Below are positions 8,461-17,158 of a stretch of DNA of 64,000 nucleotides, in pieces. Each line of letters begins with the position of its first letter. Position 1 is the stretch's first letter. The notes under the pieces were generated by a model. The model had not been told where the DNA came from and made no database searches. It was given only the letters and a program-made list of their open reading frames with translations. The position numbers were made by a program, and so were the translations under genes. Origin of the DNA: Glaciecola sp041380235 (GTDB taxonomy: Bacteria > Pseudomonadota > Gammaproteobacteria > Enterobacterales > Alteromonadaceae); contig NZ_JBGIYY010000002.1 in NCBI RefSeq assembly GCF_041380235.1, positions 124,001 to 188,000 of the forward strand, read 5' to 3'.

Positions 8461-10395
8461 TTAGGGCTGAATAGCTGTAGACGGGGCCTTATCATGCGGT
8501 CTTTTCTGGTCGAGCCAGGCCTGTTCTTTGAGGTCGAATGTGCGCTGCTCGGCCACGTTTGAATTAGTGGCTGGTGAAATATCCAAATTACCAAACCAGC
8601 CGTTTGCTGGGTTCATTAATCTAGGAGGCGGCAACTGTTCTTGCAGAGCCGGAATGTTGCCTAATTCAGGATAGACTCTAGACACAGCAAAGGCCGTGCG
8701 CTCACGTAAAGCCGCTTCGCTGATTCTATTTCGCTGCCCCCAAATAACATTAAAATCGTTTGACGTTTGGCCATCTATAATCGCCACGTCGGCCTCAGCT
8801 CCTAAACGATGTAGCATAAAAAAACGTTCGGCCAAGGTCGCAAAATCCTCACGAATGGTGTAATAAGAATAATAAGACGGGGCAATATCAGGCGTGAAGA
8901 AAGTCTCAATGTCTGTTCCGCGATAGTTGCGCTGCTGAGTTGTCGGTGTTTGCCCGCCAAAGCTAACCTCAGCAAGTGCATGCATCTCGCTTGACCGAAG
9001 AGGGTACAAACGATCTAGAACATCTGAATTGGCTCCGTTGCTTTGGAAATAGTCCAAGGGTGTGGTATTAGCACTGATGTTCTGCCATGAGCTTGGAGGG
9101 AAAAAGTCGTTTGCGTGCGCAAGTTCATGATACATCAACCACGAAATACTCGCCTCTAAGTCTTCAAAATCTCGGGTTTGCCTTTCACCCTTTGGGTATC
9201 GGCCTTTGGGATAGTAATCATTGTTTTTGGTATAGCGCCAAAATACTGAAAAGTTAAGATCATTTCCAAAGTCGCTGCGAAAATCGGGTTGATCATTCAA
9301 GGTATCTCGTTCAAACGGTGTTTGCCAAAAGTTGTTGGCGTCTAGATAAATGGCACCGGTTGCCGCCCAATAAAATGATGGTCTAACGTCGTAAGAAATA
9401 ACAACGGCAGTTACGCCACGCAGCAAACGCAGCATGTCCACCCCCGCAAGTGAGTTTTCTAAGTAATATTTGAAACTGTCGCCCATCCAATCATGAGAAA
9501 CGAGCGTGCGATCAAGGATATCCTGTACTGATGGATTGCTTGTCACACTTCCTATCAAGGGAAGTGTATTAAACGTGCAGTTGGGTCGACTGGGAATTTG
9601 ATTACTATAAACACACCTCTCTATGGCTGCTTTGTAGGGGCTTGAAGGATTGTAGGCATGCATGTCTTCAGTAATAATAAAATTATTTCGATAAAACAGA
9701 CCGTTTGTATCGAAGTTAACATTTTTGATGGCAATTAGTGCAGTATCAACTGCTGTAGAGCCGTCGCTGAATTGAACGGAGGCCTGCATTTCGATGACTG
9801 CATCTTGATTGACTGCCGGTGCGTCAAAAAATAACATGCTGTCTTGCTCTGTCAATTGCGCAATTTGTGGTCCTGATAGCTGCTGCCAACTAATATTTGA
9901 AATTGCTTTACCGCTTGCGCTGTCTGCACTTAAAGACACTTTGCCTAATTCTGTTACGCCATGATCAAGTCGGATGTTTAGCTCGACGGCTTGATTATTT
10001 GATGCGCTCATATCAATGGTAATACTTTCTATTGTGCCATCGCTTGCAGTAACGTTAGCCACAAAAGTATACTGACCGGCTTGCGGCACATCAAAACCTA
10101 TACCAAGCGAATTATCAGCAAGCATTTGCACTGAGGCACCGCTTGTTTGCTGCCACGTTGCACGAATATCTCCACTTTTGGATGTAATTGCAAAGCCAAC
10201 CGATTCACCCACTAGTGCACTTGTTTGACCGTATACATTGACCTTAGATGTTTCTTGTATTGGCTGCAGTTGGCCAATTATTGGAGGCGGCGTAGTAGGA
10301 GCCGTCGGAGCAGGGCGAGCGGGCGCAGTAGAATCAGCCCCACCACCGCAAGCAGATAAAAATATGCCAGCAATTAGTACCATACTCCAACGCAT
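8461..10395 (-). CDS. Surface/periplasmic lipoprotein with Ig-like region and putative zinc metallopeptidase domain
   Basis: This is a 644-residue protein I do not recognise by name. The N-terminus MRWSMVLIAGIFLSACGGG is a lipoprotein signal with the lipid Cys at 16, then a Pro/Thr/Ala-rich linker to about residue 45. Residues 50-230 contain two beta-rich, PKD/Ig-like units, each with a WQQ(T/L)SG motif, as in many secreted proteins. The rest is a distinct domain with HELAHANDFFPP, an HExxH zinc signature (H423, E424, H427), and REDFATLAERF about 100 residues later, whose Glu could be the third ligand as in gluzincins. It is the last gene of the arsC-wrbA-DUF2069 operon (2-bp gap). Catalysis is inferred, not shown. 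Confidence 0.75.
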   Translation of the reverse strand: MRWSMVLIAGIFLSACGGGADSTAPARPAPTAPTTPPPIIGQLQPIQETSKVNVYGQTSALVGESVGFAITSKSGDIRATWQQTSGASVQMLADNSLGIGFDVPQAGQYTFVANVTASDGTIESITIDMSASNNQAVELNIRLDHGVTELGKVSLSADSASGKAISNISWQQLSGPQIAQLTEQDSMLFFDAPAVNQDAVIEMQASVQFSDGSTAVDTALIAIKNVNFDTNGLFYRNNFIITEDMHAYNPSSPYKAAIERCVYSNQIPSRPNCTFNTLPLIGSVTSNPSVQDILDRTLVSHDWMGDSFKYYLENSLAGVDMLRLLRGVTAVVISYDVRPSFYWAATGAIYLDANNFWQTPFERDTLNDQPDFRSDFGNDLNFSVFWRYTKNNDYYPKGRYPKGERQTRDFEDLEASISWLMYHELAHANDFFPPSSWQNISANTTPLDYFQSNGANSDVLDRLYPLRSSEMHALAEVSFGGQTPTTQQRNYRGTDIETFFTPDIAPSYYSYYTIREDFATLAERFFMLHRLGAEADVAIIDGQTSNDFNVIWGQRNRISEAALRERTAFAVSRVYPELGNIPALQEQLPPPRLMNPANGWFGNLDISPATNSNVAEQRTFDLKEQAWLDQKRPHDKAPSTAIQP

Positions 10396-10397
10396 GA

Positions 10398-10835
10398 TTA
10401 GTTTCCTCTATTTTCGAACCTAGCTTTTTCTTCTTCCATTACCTTACTTAGCTTAGGCAGGCTAGTGCCTAACTCTTGGCCCCGCAATCGCGCAAATGCG
10501 CTACAGCCAATGAACATCCCAGACGCCAACAATAATTCAAAGCTCGCGTGCCAAATGTAAGTGGGCTCTGCATACATAACGGTAATAGCGTGTAAAAAAT
10601 ACAGCAATACGATAAAGCAAGCCCACGCATGGGTGTAAGGTTTTCCCTGTATGACACCTTTAAGCGGAAAGAGTAAAGGTAAAACATAAAATAAAACAAT
10701 GAATATAATCGAATAATCCGATTTTGTATCTAAAGCCAAATACCAAATTGACATCCATGCTAACAATCCAACATGTGAGATAAGGGCAAGATAGCGATAG
10801 CGCTTCACTTTCGCGGACATTGGGGTTGTGGTCAT
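10398..10835 (-). CDS. DUF2069 integral membrane protein
   Basis: This is a 145-residue protein with four hydrophobic segments, starting at YLALISHVGLLAWMSIWYLAL, IIFIVLFYVLPLLFPLKGVI, THAWACFIVLLYFLHAITVMY and ELLLASGMFIGCSAFARLRG. This is the usual layout of DUF2069, a small inner-membrane family typically encoded next to wrbA. The function is unknown. The basic, charged C-terminus (KLSKVMEEEKARFENRGN) would be cytosolic. Its ATG overlaps the last base of the wrbA stop codon, so it is part of the same operon. Confidence 0.85.
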   Translation of the reverse strand: MTTTPMSAKVKRYRYLALISHVGLLAWMSIWYLALDTKSDYSIIFIVLFYVLPLLFPLKGVIQGKPYTHAWACFIVLLYFLHAITVMYAEPTYIWHASFELLLASGMFIGCSAFARLRGQELGTSLPKLSKVMEEEKARFENRGN

Positions 10836-11440
10836 TAACTATTACCTTTATCGGTTTGTGTATAATGCTTTGCAAATGTAGCGATGCGCTTTCCCATGGC
10901 TTTTGCAAGAATCGTTTCATCTTCTGACAATCCATTAAAGCGTTCGCCTGCAAAACAGGATACGCCATAAGGTGTGCCGCCAGTGCGTGTACTATGCAAT
11001 TTATCTTCGCTATATGGCAAGCCTACGATACACATACCATGATGCAGCAGTGGCAGCATCATAGAAAGTAGGGTGCTCTCTTGCCCGCCATGCATACTAG
11101 AACTTGAAGTGAAAACGCAAGCTGGTTTATCGACTAAACTGCCCTTCAGCCATAAATCGGTGAGACTATCAATGAAATATTTAAGACCAGAAGCCATATT
11201 CCCAAAATGCGTTGGGCTACCTAATGCTAAGCCATCGCATTCAATAAGGTCTTGCTTGCTGACATACAAATGTCCCGCATCCGGGATGGACTTAAGGTTT
11301 TTTTGCAGATTATTACTGACTTCAGGAGCACAGCGAAGAATCGCTTCACAACCATTCATTTGCACACCTAAGGCGATGGCTTCGGCGAGCGCTTGGGTTG
11401 CACCGTGTTTTGAATAAAACAATATTAGTATTTTACTCAT
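10835..11440 (-). CDS. wrbA: NAD(P)H:quinone oxidoreductase, WrbA family flavoprotein
   Basis: This 201-residue protein has a flavodoxin-like fold. The FMN phosphate loop is FYSKHGATQALAEAI at residues 8-22. Two further FMN-contact segments are GSPTHFGNMASGLKYFID and FTSSSSMHGGQESTL, both highly characteristic of WrbA. Family members reduce quinones by two electrons using NAD(P)H and protect against redox cycling. The gene overlaps arsC upstream by 8 bp and DUF2069 downstream by one base. Pairing with an arsenate-reductase-like gene is common in this order and does not by itself imply arsenic resistance. Confidence 0.93.
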   Translation of the reverse strand: MSKILILFYSKHGATQALAEAIALGVQMNGCEAILRCAPEVSNNLQKNLKSIPDAGHLYVSKQDLIECDGLALGSPTHFGNMASGLKYFIDSLTDLWLKGSLVDKPACVFTSSSSMHGGQESTLLSMMLPLLHHGMCIVGLPYSEDKLHSTRTGGTPYGVSCFAGERFNGLSEDETILAKAMGKRIATFAKHYTQTDKGNS

Positions 11441-11789
11441 TCAGCAGATTCGCTATATTATCAAGCGGTCGACCTATTGCTGCACGCGTCCCATAAACTA
11501 AGATTGGGCGCTCTAGCAGCTTGGGATATTTTTCTATGGCCGATAATATTTCATTGTCGGTGGAGCGAGAGGACAGTTTGGCTAATTTATATTCCGCTTC
11601 TGTTGTTCGTATCATGTCATGCGCTGAGTGAATATCTAAGGCGCTAAAAATTTGTACTAAGGTCGCTTTACTTAGGGGTGTTTTTAAATATTCTACAACC
11701 TCTAGCCCACTAATTTGTAAGCTAAGAAAAGCCAAAGCTTCTCTACTTTTTGTGCATCGGGGGTTGTGATAAAGAACGGCTTTAGGCAT
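11433..11789 (-). CDS. arsC: ArsC-family (glutaredoxin-coupled) reductase
   Basis: This 118-residue thioredoxin-fold protein carries the single catalytic Cys of the ArsC/Spx family, C12 in NPRCTKSREAL. The later Arg region RPILVYGTRAAIGRP supplies the anion site typical of arsenate reductases, of which the family reduces As(V) using glutathione and glutaredoxin. There is no arsB, arsR or arsH nearby, so a housekeeping YfgD-like role next to wrbA is as likely as true arsenic resistance. It is the first gene of the four-gene leftward operon and overlaps wrbA by 8 bp. Confidence 0.88.
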   Translation of the reverse strand: MPKAVLYHNPRCTKSREALAFLSLQISGLEVVEYLKTPLSKATLVQIFSALDIHSAHDMIRTTEAEYKLAKLSSRSTDNEILSAIEKYPKLLERPILVYGTRAAIGRPLDNIANLLNE

Positions 11790-11812
11790 TATTTTACCCT
11801 CTCATAATTAAG

Positions 11813-12301
11813 GTGAACCATTTCATGCAACACAAGTGGCTATACATACTGATTGCTACCGTAGCAATCGTTGCTGGCAGTGTTTTTTATCAATTAAATC
11901 AAAGCGATTTTACCACGCTTGATGGTGCAAAACACAAGCATTCGGATTATATCGGCAAGTTTATTATCGTCAATTACTTCGCTGAATGGTGCGCACCTTG
12001 CCTCAAGGAGATTCCAGAGCTTAGTAAACTTGAACAAATAAAGCCTGACAATACCGTCCTGTTTGCCGTTAGCTATGACAATCTAACGGATGAAAAGTTG
12101 GCAGAGATCAAACAAAAGTATGAAATGAATTTTCCATTGATCAACGCGATAACCACGCCTTTTCCGTTTGAGCGGCCGCAGTATTTGCCTGCTACTTACA
12201 TCATCAGTCCAGATGGGACACTAAAAGGAAAGCTATTTGGTGAACAAACCGCTGAAAATTTGCTAGATGTTATTGGCGCGGCGCAGGCGTCTGCCGGATA
12301 A
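11813..12301 (+). CDS. TlpA-like membrane-anchored thioredoxin
   Basis: This is a 162-residue protein with one N-terminal membrane anchor (YILIATVAIVAGSVFYQL) and a periplasm-facing thioredoxin fold. The active site is EWCAPC (C60, C63), the redox-active pair of TlpA/ResA-like proteins. The cis-Pro region is RPQYLPATYIISPDG, also as in the family. Such proteins act as thiol-disulfide reductants in the periplasm; the partner cannot be read from the sequence. It converges on bepA with 7 bp between stops, and a short CCGG-rich dyad spans the junction. Confidence 0.88.
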   Translation: MNHFMQHKWLYILIATVAIVAGSVFYQLNQSDFTTLDGAKHKHSDYIGKFIIVNYFAEWCAPCLKEIPELSKLEQIKPDNTVLFAVSYDNLTDEKLAEIKQKYEMNFPLINAITTPFPFERPQYLPATYIISPDGTLKGKLFGEQTAENLLDVIGAAQASAG

Positions 12302-12308
12302 ACCGGCC

Positions 12309-13769
12309 TTAAAGGCTTAAGCGTTGAGCGTTAGCTTGAGCGGTGCGCAGTTGGTCAATTCTGCCCAAAATACGTTGTTTTTCAAGATTGTCATCTTTGG
12401 CAAAGTTATAAGCAAACTGCAGCTCATCAATCGCCAAGGGATAGGCAGCAATTAGCGCATAGATTTCCGCCTGAGTTTTATGTGCCTCTTTCTTTTGCTG
12501 TGTACGCTCATAGGCATCATTTAACAGCTGATACGACAATAAGTTCTCATTATTTACCAGTAATAAATCTCTTAAAATCGCTATGGCAGATTCATATTGG
12601 GCAGCCTTCATATAGCTATTGGCTAAGTTCAGCGCTAACACCTGGTTTTGTGGTTTGTGCAACCAAAGCGGGCGGAGCATGTTAATAGCTTCAGTGACTT
12701 TACCTTGCTCTAACAACACATCGGTTTTCAAGTCGAGGTAAAATAAATTTTCGGGATCAGGACTGAGTAATTCATTGATGACGGTTTCAGCTTGCGCATA
12801 TTCTTCTAATTCAAACAGCACTAACGCTAAGCCATATTGCGCAGCAGTTTGCCGAACACCCTGATATCGCTTGATGTCGGTCTGAAAAATATTGAGGTTT
12901 CGATCGCTGGTAAGCATATAGCGTGCTTGAATTCGTGCTCGTGCTAATTGGAAACTTAGACTATCTGCAACATAAACATCGCCATAAGCACGCGCCCTTG
13001 TAATCGTTTCAGCGACTCGGTCTTGAGGAAGCGGGTGAGTTTGTAAAAACGCAAGTTGAGTTGAGCGAGAGCCCGCTTGCTCTGCCAACCGACTGAAAAA
13101 GCCTGGAGCACCCATGGGATCAAAACCTGCTCTGAACAAGATGTTGATGCCGATATTATCGGCTTCTTGCTCGTTGTTCCGCGTAAAGTTGATACTGGCC
13201 TGCTGACCTCCTGCCATGGTTGCAGAAACCGCCGCCATTCCGGCTCTTGGATCTGCCATTGCTACCAACAAACTGCCTATCATACTGGCAATCTGCAGCG
13301 GGGATGAGCGCTGCTGAGATTGCATTCTGCGGGCTAGATGGCGTTGCGTGACATGGGCAATTTCATGGGCTAGTACCGAAGCTAACTCACTCTCCGTTTC
13401 AGCTTGAGCAATTAAACCGGTGTGCACGCCAATATGCCCGCCATAAAACGCAAATGCATTCAGTACTGGGTTGTTGATCATGAAAAATTTGAAGGGGAAT
13501 TTGGTGTTATCGGCATGGACGACAAGGCGATTCCCAATATCTTGCAGGTATTCCTGTAATACCGGATCATGAATTAATGGTGCTTGCCCGCGTAATTGTC
13601 GCATTATAGCCTCACCAATGAGTTTTTCTTTATCAATGGTGATAGCGTCAGAGGCAACAACACCGATTTCAGGCAGTTGGTTGCGGTTATTATTGGTTTG
13701 AGCATAGGTCGCACTGCTGCTTACAAGCAGCAGGGCGATAACTAATTTACGAAGTTTAAAAAACTGCAT
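12309..13769 (-). CDS. bepA: Beta-barrel assembly-enhancing protease, M48 family with TPR domain
   Basis: This is a 486-residue periplasmic protein with a signal peptide (KLVIALLLVSSSATYA). The peptidase M48 domain carries HEIAH (H135, E136, H139), and NNEQEADNIGI around residue 200 supplies the third zinc ligand. The C-terminal half is a set of tetratricopeptide repeats (from about residue 300). This architecture is that of BepA (YfgC), which assists outer-membrane protein and LptD assembly and degrades stalled intermediates. Neighbouring perM, prxQ, gcvR, dapA and bamC make up the order familiar from Shewanella and Alteromonas. Confidence 0.93.
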   Translation of the reverse strand: MQFFKLRKLVIALLLVSSSATYAQTNNNRNQLPEIGVVASDAITIDKEKLIGEAIMRQLRGQAPLIHDPVLQEYLQDIGNRLVVHADNTKFPFKFFMINNPVLNAFAFYGGHIGVHTGLIAQAETESELASVLAHEIAHVTQRHLARRMQSQQRSSPLQIASMIGSLLVAMADPRAGMAAVSATMAGGQQASINFTRNNEQEADNIGINILFRAGFDPMGAPGFFSRLAEQAGSRSTQLAFLQTHPLPQDRVAETITRARAYGDVYVADSLSFQLARARIQARYMLTSDRNLNIFQTDIKRYQGVRQTAAQYGLALVLFELEEYAQAETVINELLSPDPENLFYLDLKTDVLLEQGKVTEAINMLRPLWLHKPQNQVLALNLANSYMKAAQYESAIAILRDLLLVNNENLLSYQLLNDAYERTQQKKEAHKTQAEIYALIAAYPLAIDELQFAYNFAKDDNLEKQRILGRIDQLRTAQANAQRLSL

Positions 13770-13928
13770 AAGAACGTTGTCTGATATCCATATGATTACT
13801 ATATACTATAGATAGACCTCGTTAGGTCATCTTAGTTTCACAGCAAGATGTTAATGTGCTAGTTTGCGAGCGTCGCTCGATGAGTAAGTAACGATAACGT
13901 ATTTTTAAAATAATGAAAGGGTAAAAAA

Positions 13929-15008
13929 ATGCTCGGAGTGTTTGGTAATTGGTATAAACGCAAGTTTTCGGACCCAAATGCGTTGATGCTTTTGCTGCTA
14001 ATTTTATTTTCATGTGCGCTGCTGTTTGTGTTTGGTGGCATTTTGATGCCCGTATTGGTGGCAATCGTGATTGCTTATCTACTCGATGTTCCTGTAACAC
14101 GACTGGAAAATCTTGGCGTACGGCGCTCCCTAGCGACATCCTTTACCGTCACTGTATTCTTGCTGGTCTGCTTTATTGCCGCGATAGCCATTGTTCCAAT
14201 TATCTCAAAGCAAAGTGTAAATTTGATTAAGGAAATTCCCTTAATTTGGGATTCTGCGCAGCAGTGGCTCACAACCTTGCCTGAAAAATACCCCAATGTA
14301 GTCGAGGTTGCTTATATAAAATCGATGATGTCAGGGGTTAATGAACGCATAGTCAACCTAGGTGAGCAGGCGCTATCAGCATCATTTAGCTCCTTGGGTA
14401 ACTTAGCCGCGCTGTTGATTTACATCATCTTAGTGCCGCTGATGGTGTTTTTTATGCTAAGTGATAAAGGTTTCTTTGTGGACAGCATCTCTGCGGTTTT
14501 ACCGAAAGAAAGAGTCTTAATCACGCAGGTCGGGGTAGAAATGAATATCCAGATTGCTAACTATATTCGTGGTAAAGTAATTGAAATAATTATTGTGGGC
14601 ACCGTCACCAGTATCGCGTTTAGCATTCTCGAACTACGTTTTGCACTTTTGTTAGGAGTGTTAGTGGGGTTTTCAGTACTTATTCCATATATCGGTGCGG
14701 CCGTTATTACTATCCCTGTGGCCATAGTTGCATTATTTCAATTTGGTCTTACAGCTGAATTTGGCTACATTATGCTGGTTTACATGATTATTCAAGCCTT
14801 AGACGGCAACTTGCTAGTACCAATATTGTTTTCAGAGGCTGTCAATCTGCATCCCCTGTATATCATTATTGCGGTGCTGTTGTTCGGAGGGCTATGGGGC
14901 TTTTGGGGAGTGTTTTTTGCAATTCCACTGGCTACTTTAGTCAAAGCGCTAATTACCGCTTGGTCAACGCCCAAGCCGGCAGCAGACGAAAACGCCAGCG
15001 CGGTTTAA
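13929..15008 (+). CDS. perM: PerM-type AI-2E family permease
   Basis: This is a 359-residue polytopic inner-membrane protein of the AI-2E/PerM (YfgO) family. An N-terminal pair of helices (LMLLLLILFSCALLFVF, LMPVLVAIVIAYLLDVPV) is followed by an amphipathic stretch, and four or more C-terminal helices include LRFALLLGVLVGFSVLIPYIGAA. The family motif VPLMVFFMLSDK is present. Transport substrate is unknown for most members. A good ribosome site (GAAAGGG) precedes the ATG by 7 bp. A strong terminator follows the stop. Confidence 0.88.
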   Translation: MLGVFGNWYKRKFSDPNALMLLLLILFSCALLFVFGGILMPVLVAIVIAYLLDVPVTRLENLGVRRSLATSFTVTVFLLVCFIAAIAIVPIISKQSVNLIKEIPLIWDSAQQWLTTLPEKYPNVVEVAYIKSMMSGVNERIVNLGEQALSASFSSLGNLAALLIYIILVPLMVFFMLSDKGFFVDSISAVLPKERVLITQVGVEMNIQIANYIRGKVIEIIIVGTVTSIAFSILELRFALLLGVLVGFSVLIPYIGAAVITIPVAIVALFQFGLTAEFGYIMLVYMIIQALDGNLLVPILFSEAVNLHPLYIIIAVLLFGGLWGFWGVFFAIPLATLVKALITAWSTPKPAADENASAV

Positions 15009-15073
15009 CGCTAAAAATTTATTATGCAGTGTTTGCCGGCATCAGCATCGATTTACACGTCGGGAAAATATAC

Positions 15074-15109
15074 GAAAAAGCTAATGGGACATCCTCATTA
15101 GCTTTTTTT
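15074..15109 (+). terminator. Rho-independent terminator after perM
   Basis: A 12-bp stem, AAAAAGCTAATG pairing with CATTAGCTTTTT over a loop of about 9 bases, is followed by more T residues. It lies 66 bp past the perM stop and before the convergent prxQ gene. Confidence 0.88.
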
Positions 15110-15166
15110 ATGTGCGTATTAACGTAGCTCTGTTGCTCTTTGCTGTATGGTTTAGGTTTAGGTTAA

Positions 15167-15628
15167 CTAACTTATGCTATCTAGCACTGCTTGATGGTGG
15201 TCTTTGGTTTTAAATTTATCAAGCACATCTCTCACCATCCCACTTTCGTCAATAATAAATGTAATTCGGTGAATTCCATCATATTCTTTGCCCATGAATT
15301 TCTTTAGACCCCAGACACCAAAGGCGTCCGCAATTTTATGCTCTGGGTCAGACAATAAAGTAAAATTCAAAGATTCTTTATCGGCAAACTTTTTTAACTT
15401 GGCGACGGGATCAGGGCTAATCCCCAACACTACCGCTCCGGCCGCTTTCAACTGCTCATTGTGATCGCGTAAGCCTTGCGCTTGAACTGTGCAGCCGGGT
15501 GTCATTGCCTTAGGGTAGAAGTATACCACCACTTTGCTGCCTGCGAGATTGCTCAGACTAACGGTCTTATCATTCTGGTCTTGTAAAGTAAAAGACGGTG
15601 CTTTATCCCCAGCTTTCAATGTATTCAT
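15167..15628 (-). CDS. bcp: Thioredoxin-dependent peroxiredoxin (Bcp/PrxQ)
   Basis: This 153-residue peroxiredoxin reduces peroxides in the cytoplasm. I start it at MNTLKAGDKAP (15628), which aligns with the E. coli Bcp N-terminus; the frame is open 20 codons further up. The peroxidatic Cys is C46 in TPGCTVQA. E. coli Bcp has its resolving Cys five residues later, and here that position is Gln (Q51: CTVQAQGLRD). The enzyme therefore looks like the one-Cys form of the family. The start lies within the 3' end of gcvR (26-bp overlap), so the pair is co-transcribed. Confidence 0.92.
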   Translation of the reverse strand: MNTLKAGDKAPSFTLQDQNDKTVSLSNLAGSKVVVYFYPKAMTPGCTVQAQGLRDHNEQLKAAGAVVLGISPDPVAKLKKFADKESLNFTLLSDPEHKIADAFGVWGLKKFMGKEYDGIHRITFIIDESGMVRDVLDKFKTKDHHQAVLDSIS

Positions 15629-16160
15629 TGTCTTCCTTATTTTGTTGATGACTAATTCGGCCTGATAAACCCAAGCCGTGGAGGGCATTCTTTACCTTAT
15701 TATCGAATTCAGCCAAATCTAGATCAGCCGGGGCAGATAAAATCATTTTACATTCCACATGACAATAACTGTTTTCGCTCGTCACCTTCTGCCTAACGGC
15801 ATTGATGCTTACGTGTTCACCCGCCAGTAACTTGGTTACAGTTTGCATAAGCCCACTGGAGTCCCTACCTGCAAACTTTAAAGTAATAATTTGCTCAATG
15901 TTTTGTTTGATATGACCACTTGTGCGCTTCATCATGCATAAAAGTTCATGCTCGACGCAAAGTGTTGATAGCGCAATTTCAAGGCGAGTGATGTCGTTTT
16001 CGTTTCCGCTCGCAATCATCGTTACAGAAAAGTCCTGACCGTAAATTGCGTGGCGTGAGTCTAAAATGTTGCAATTGTTATCGCTGATACAACCGGCTAT
16101 TAAGCTAAGGATCCCAAGCTTGTCAGCACCTAATACGTTTACAATTAACTCGGTTTTCAT
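15603..16160 (-). CDS. gcvR: Glycine cleavage system transcriptional repressor homolog, double ACT domain
   Basis: This is a protein of about 185 residues with two ACT-like halves: MKTELIVNVLGADKLGILSLIAGCI and, near residue 90, QIITLKFAGRDSSGLMQTVTKLL. That is the layout of GcvR, which in E. coli senses glycine and antagonises GcvA; it does not bind DNA itself. I choose the ATG at 16160; the frame is open 15 codons further up with no support. No gcv operon is in the window. The gene is divergent from dapA, as in related genomes, and overlaps prxQ. Confidence 0.85.
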   Translation of the reverse strand: MKTELIVNVLGADKLGILSLIAGCISDNNCNILDSRHAIYGQDFSVTMIASGNENDITRLEIALSTLCVEHELLCMMKRTSGHIKQNIEQIITLKFAGRDSSGLMQTVTKLLAGEHVSINAVRQKVTSENSYCHVECKMILSAPADLDLAEFDNKVKNALHGLGLSGRISHQQNKEDNEYIESWG

Positions 16161-16274
16161 TGTTTGAAGTTTTCCTACTCTCACATGCTTCAATATTATC
16201 TTCAATATAAGGTTTTCTGCTTGTTTTTACTAGCTTAGAACACTACTATTGCGTCTTGTTTAAAGGGGGGGTAA

Positions 16275-17156
16275 ATGTTCAGAGGAAGTTACGTCGCATT
16301 AGTGACACCACTATTGGCATCAGGTGAGATTGACAACCTCAGTCTTGAGCGCCTTGTGCAGTGGCATATTGAAGCAGGTACCCACGGTATTGTTGCCGTT
16401 GGCACGACCGGTGAGTCAGCCACTCTGCCGATGGATGAACACATCGACGTAGTCAAACAAATCGTTCACTACGCTCAGGGACAAATTCCCGTTATTGCTG
16501 GCAGCGGCGCGAATTCGACGGAGGAGGCGATATTTCTAAGCAAAGAAATGGCAAAGCTCTCAGTGGATGGTTTCTTAAGCGTTGTTCCTTATTACAATAA
16601 ACCTCAACAGCGTGGCATTATTGCTCATTTTGAAGCCATTGCCGAGGCGACTGACCTTCCCACCATACTCTATAACGTGCCATCGCGAACGGTTGCAGAC
16701 ATGTCTACCGAAACCGTGGCCAAACTGTCCAAACATCCCAACATTGTTGGTTTAAAAGACGCCACTGGCGATCTCACAAGACTTGCTGAAACACGGCAAG
16801 CAGTATCCTCTGATTTTATTAACTTTAGCGGTGATGATGCTACCGGCTGTGAGTTTTTATGCCAAGGCGGCGACGGCGTTATTTCAGTAAGCGCGAATAT
16901 TGTGCCAACGCAAATGGCGCAAATGTGTGACGCGGCCGGCAAGCAAGATTTTCTGGGAGCACGGGCAATAGAGGCTGTGCTGTCAAAACTTCATACCGAT
17001 TTATTTATCGAACCAAATCCGGTGATCCCCAAGTGGGCGCTGTATAAAATGGGTCGTTTACAAAGCGCAATGCTAAGATTACCAATGGTATTGCCTGAAC
17101 TTAATAGCCAAAAACAAATCGAATATAGGTTATTGCAATTAGGATTAATAAAATAG
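16275..17156 (+). CDS. dapA: 4-hydroxy-tetrahydrodipicolinate synthase, lysine/DAP pathway
   Basis: This 293-residue TIM-barrel enzyme condenses pyruvate with aspartate semialdehyde, the first committed step to diaminopimelate and lysine. The Schiff-base lysine is K161 in GLKDATGD and the catalytic Tyr is Y133 in LYNVPSRT, the same numbers as in E. coli. The N-terminal GTTGESATL substrate motif is at 43-51. A G-rich ribosome site (AAAGGGGGGG) lies just before the ATG. bamC follows two bases after the stop, so the two are one operon. Confidence 0.97.
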   Translation: MFRGSYVALVTPLLASGEIDNLSLERLVQWHIEAGTHGIVAVGTTGESATLPMDEHIDVVKQIVHYAQGQIPVIAGSGANSTEEAIFLSKEMAKLSVDGFLSVVPYYNKPQQRGIIAHFEAIAEATDLPTILYNVPSRTVADMSTETVAKLSKHPNIVGLKDATGDLTRLAETRQAVSSDFINFSGDDATGCEFLCQGGDGVISVSANIVPTQMAQMCDAAGKQDFLGARAIEAVLSKLHTDLFIEPNPVIPKWALYKMGRLQSAMLRLPMVLPELNSQKQIEYRLLQLGLIK

Positions 17157-17158
17157 AA

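Noticed and set aside
12293..12307. Hairpin GCCGG/CCGGC at the tlpA-like/bepA junction as a terminator
   Set aside because: Only a 5-bp stem and no T-tract following on either strand.
13822..14139. 105-codon minus-strand ORF
   Set aside because: Overlaps the perM start and its control region, with no coding signature.
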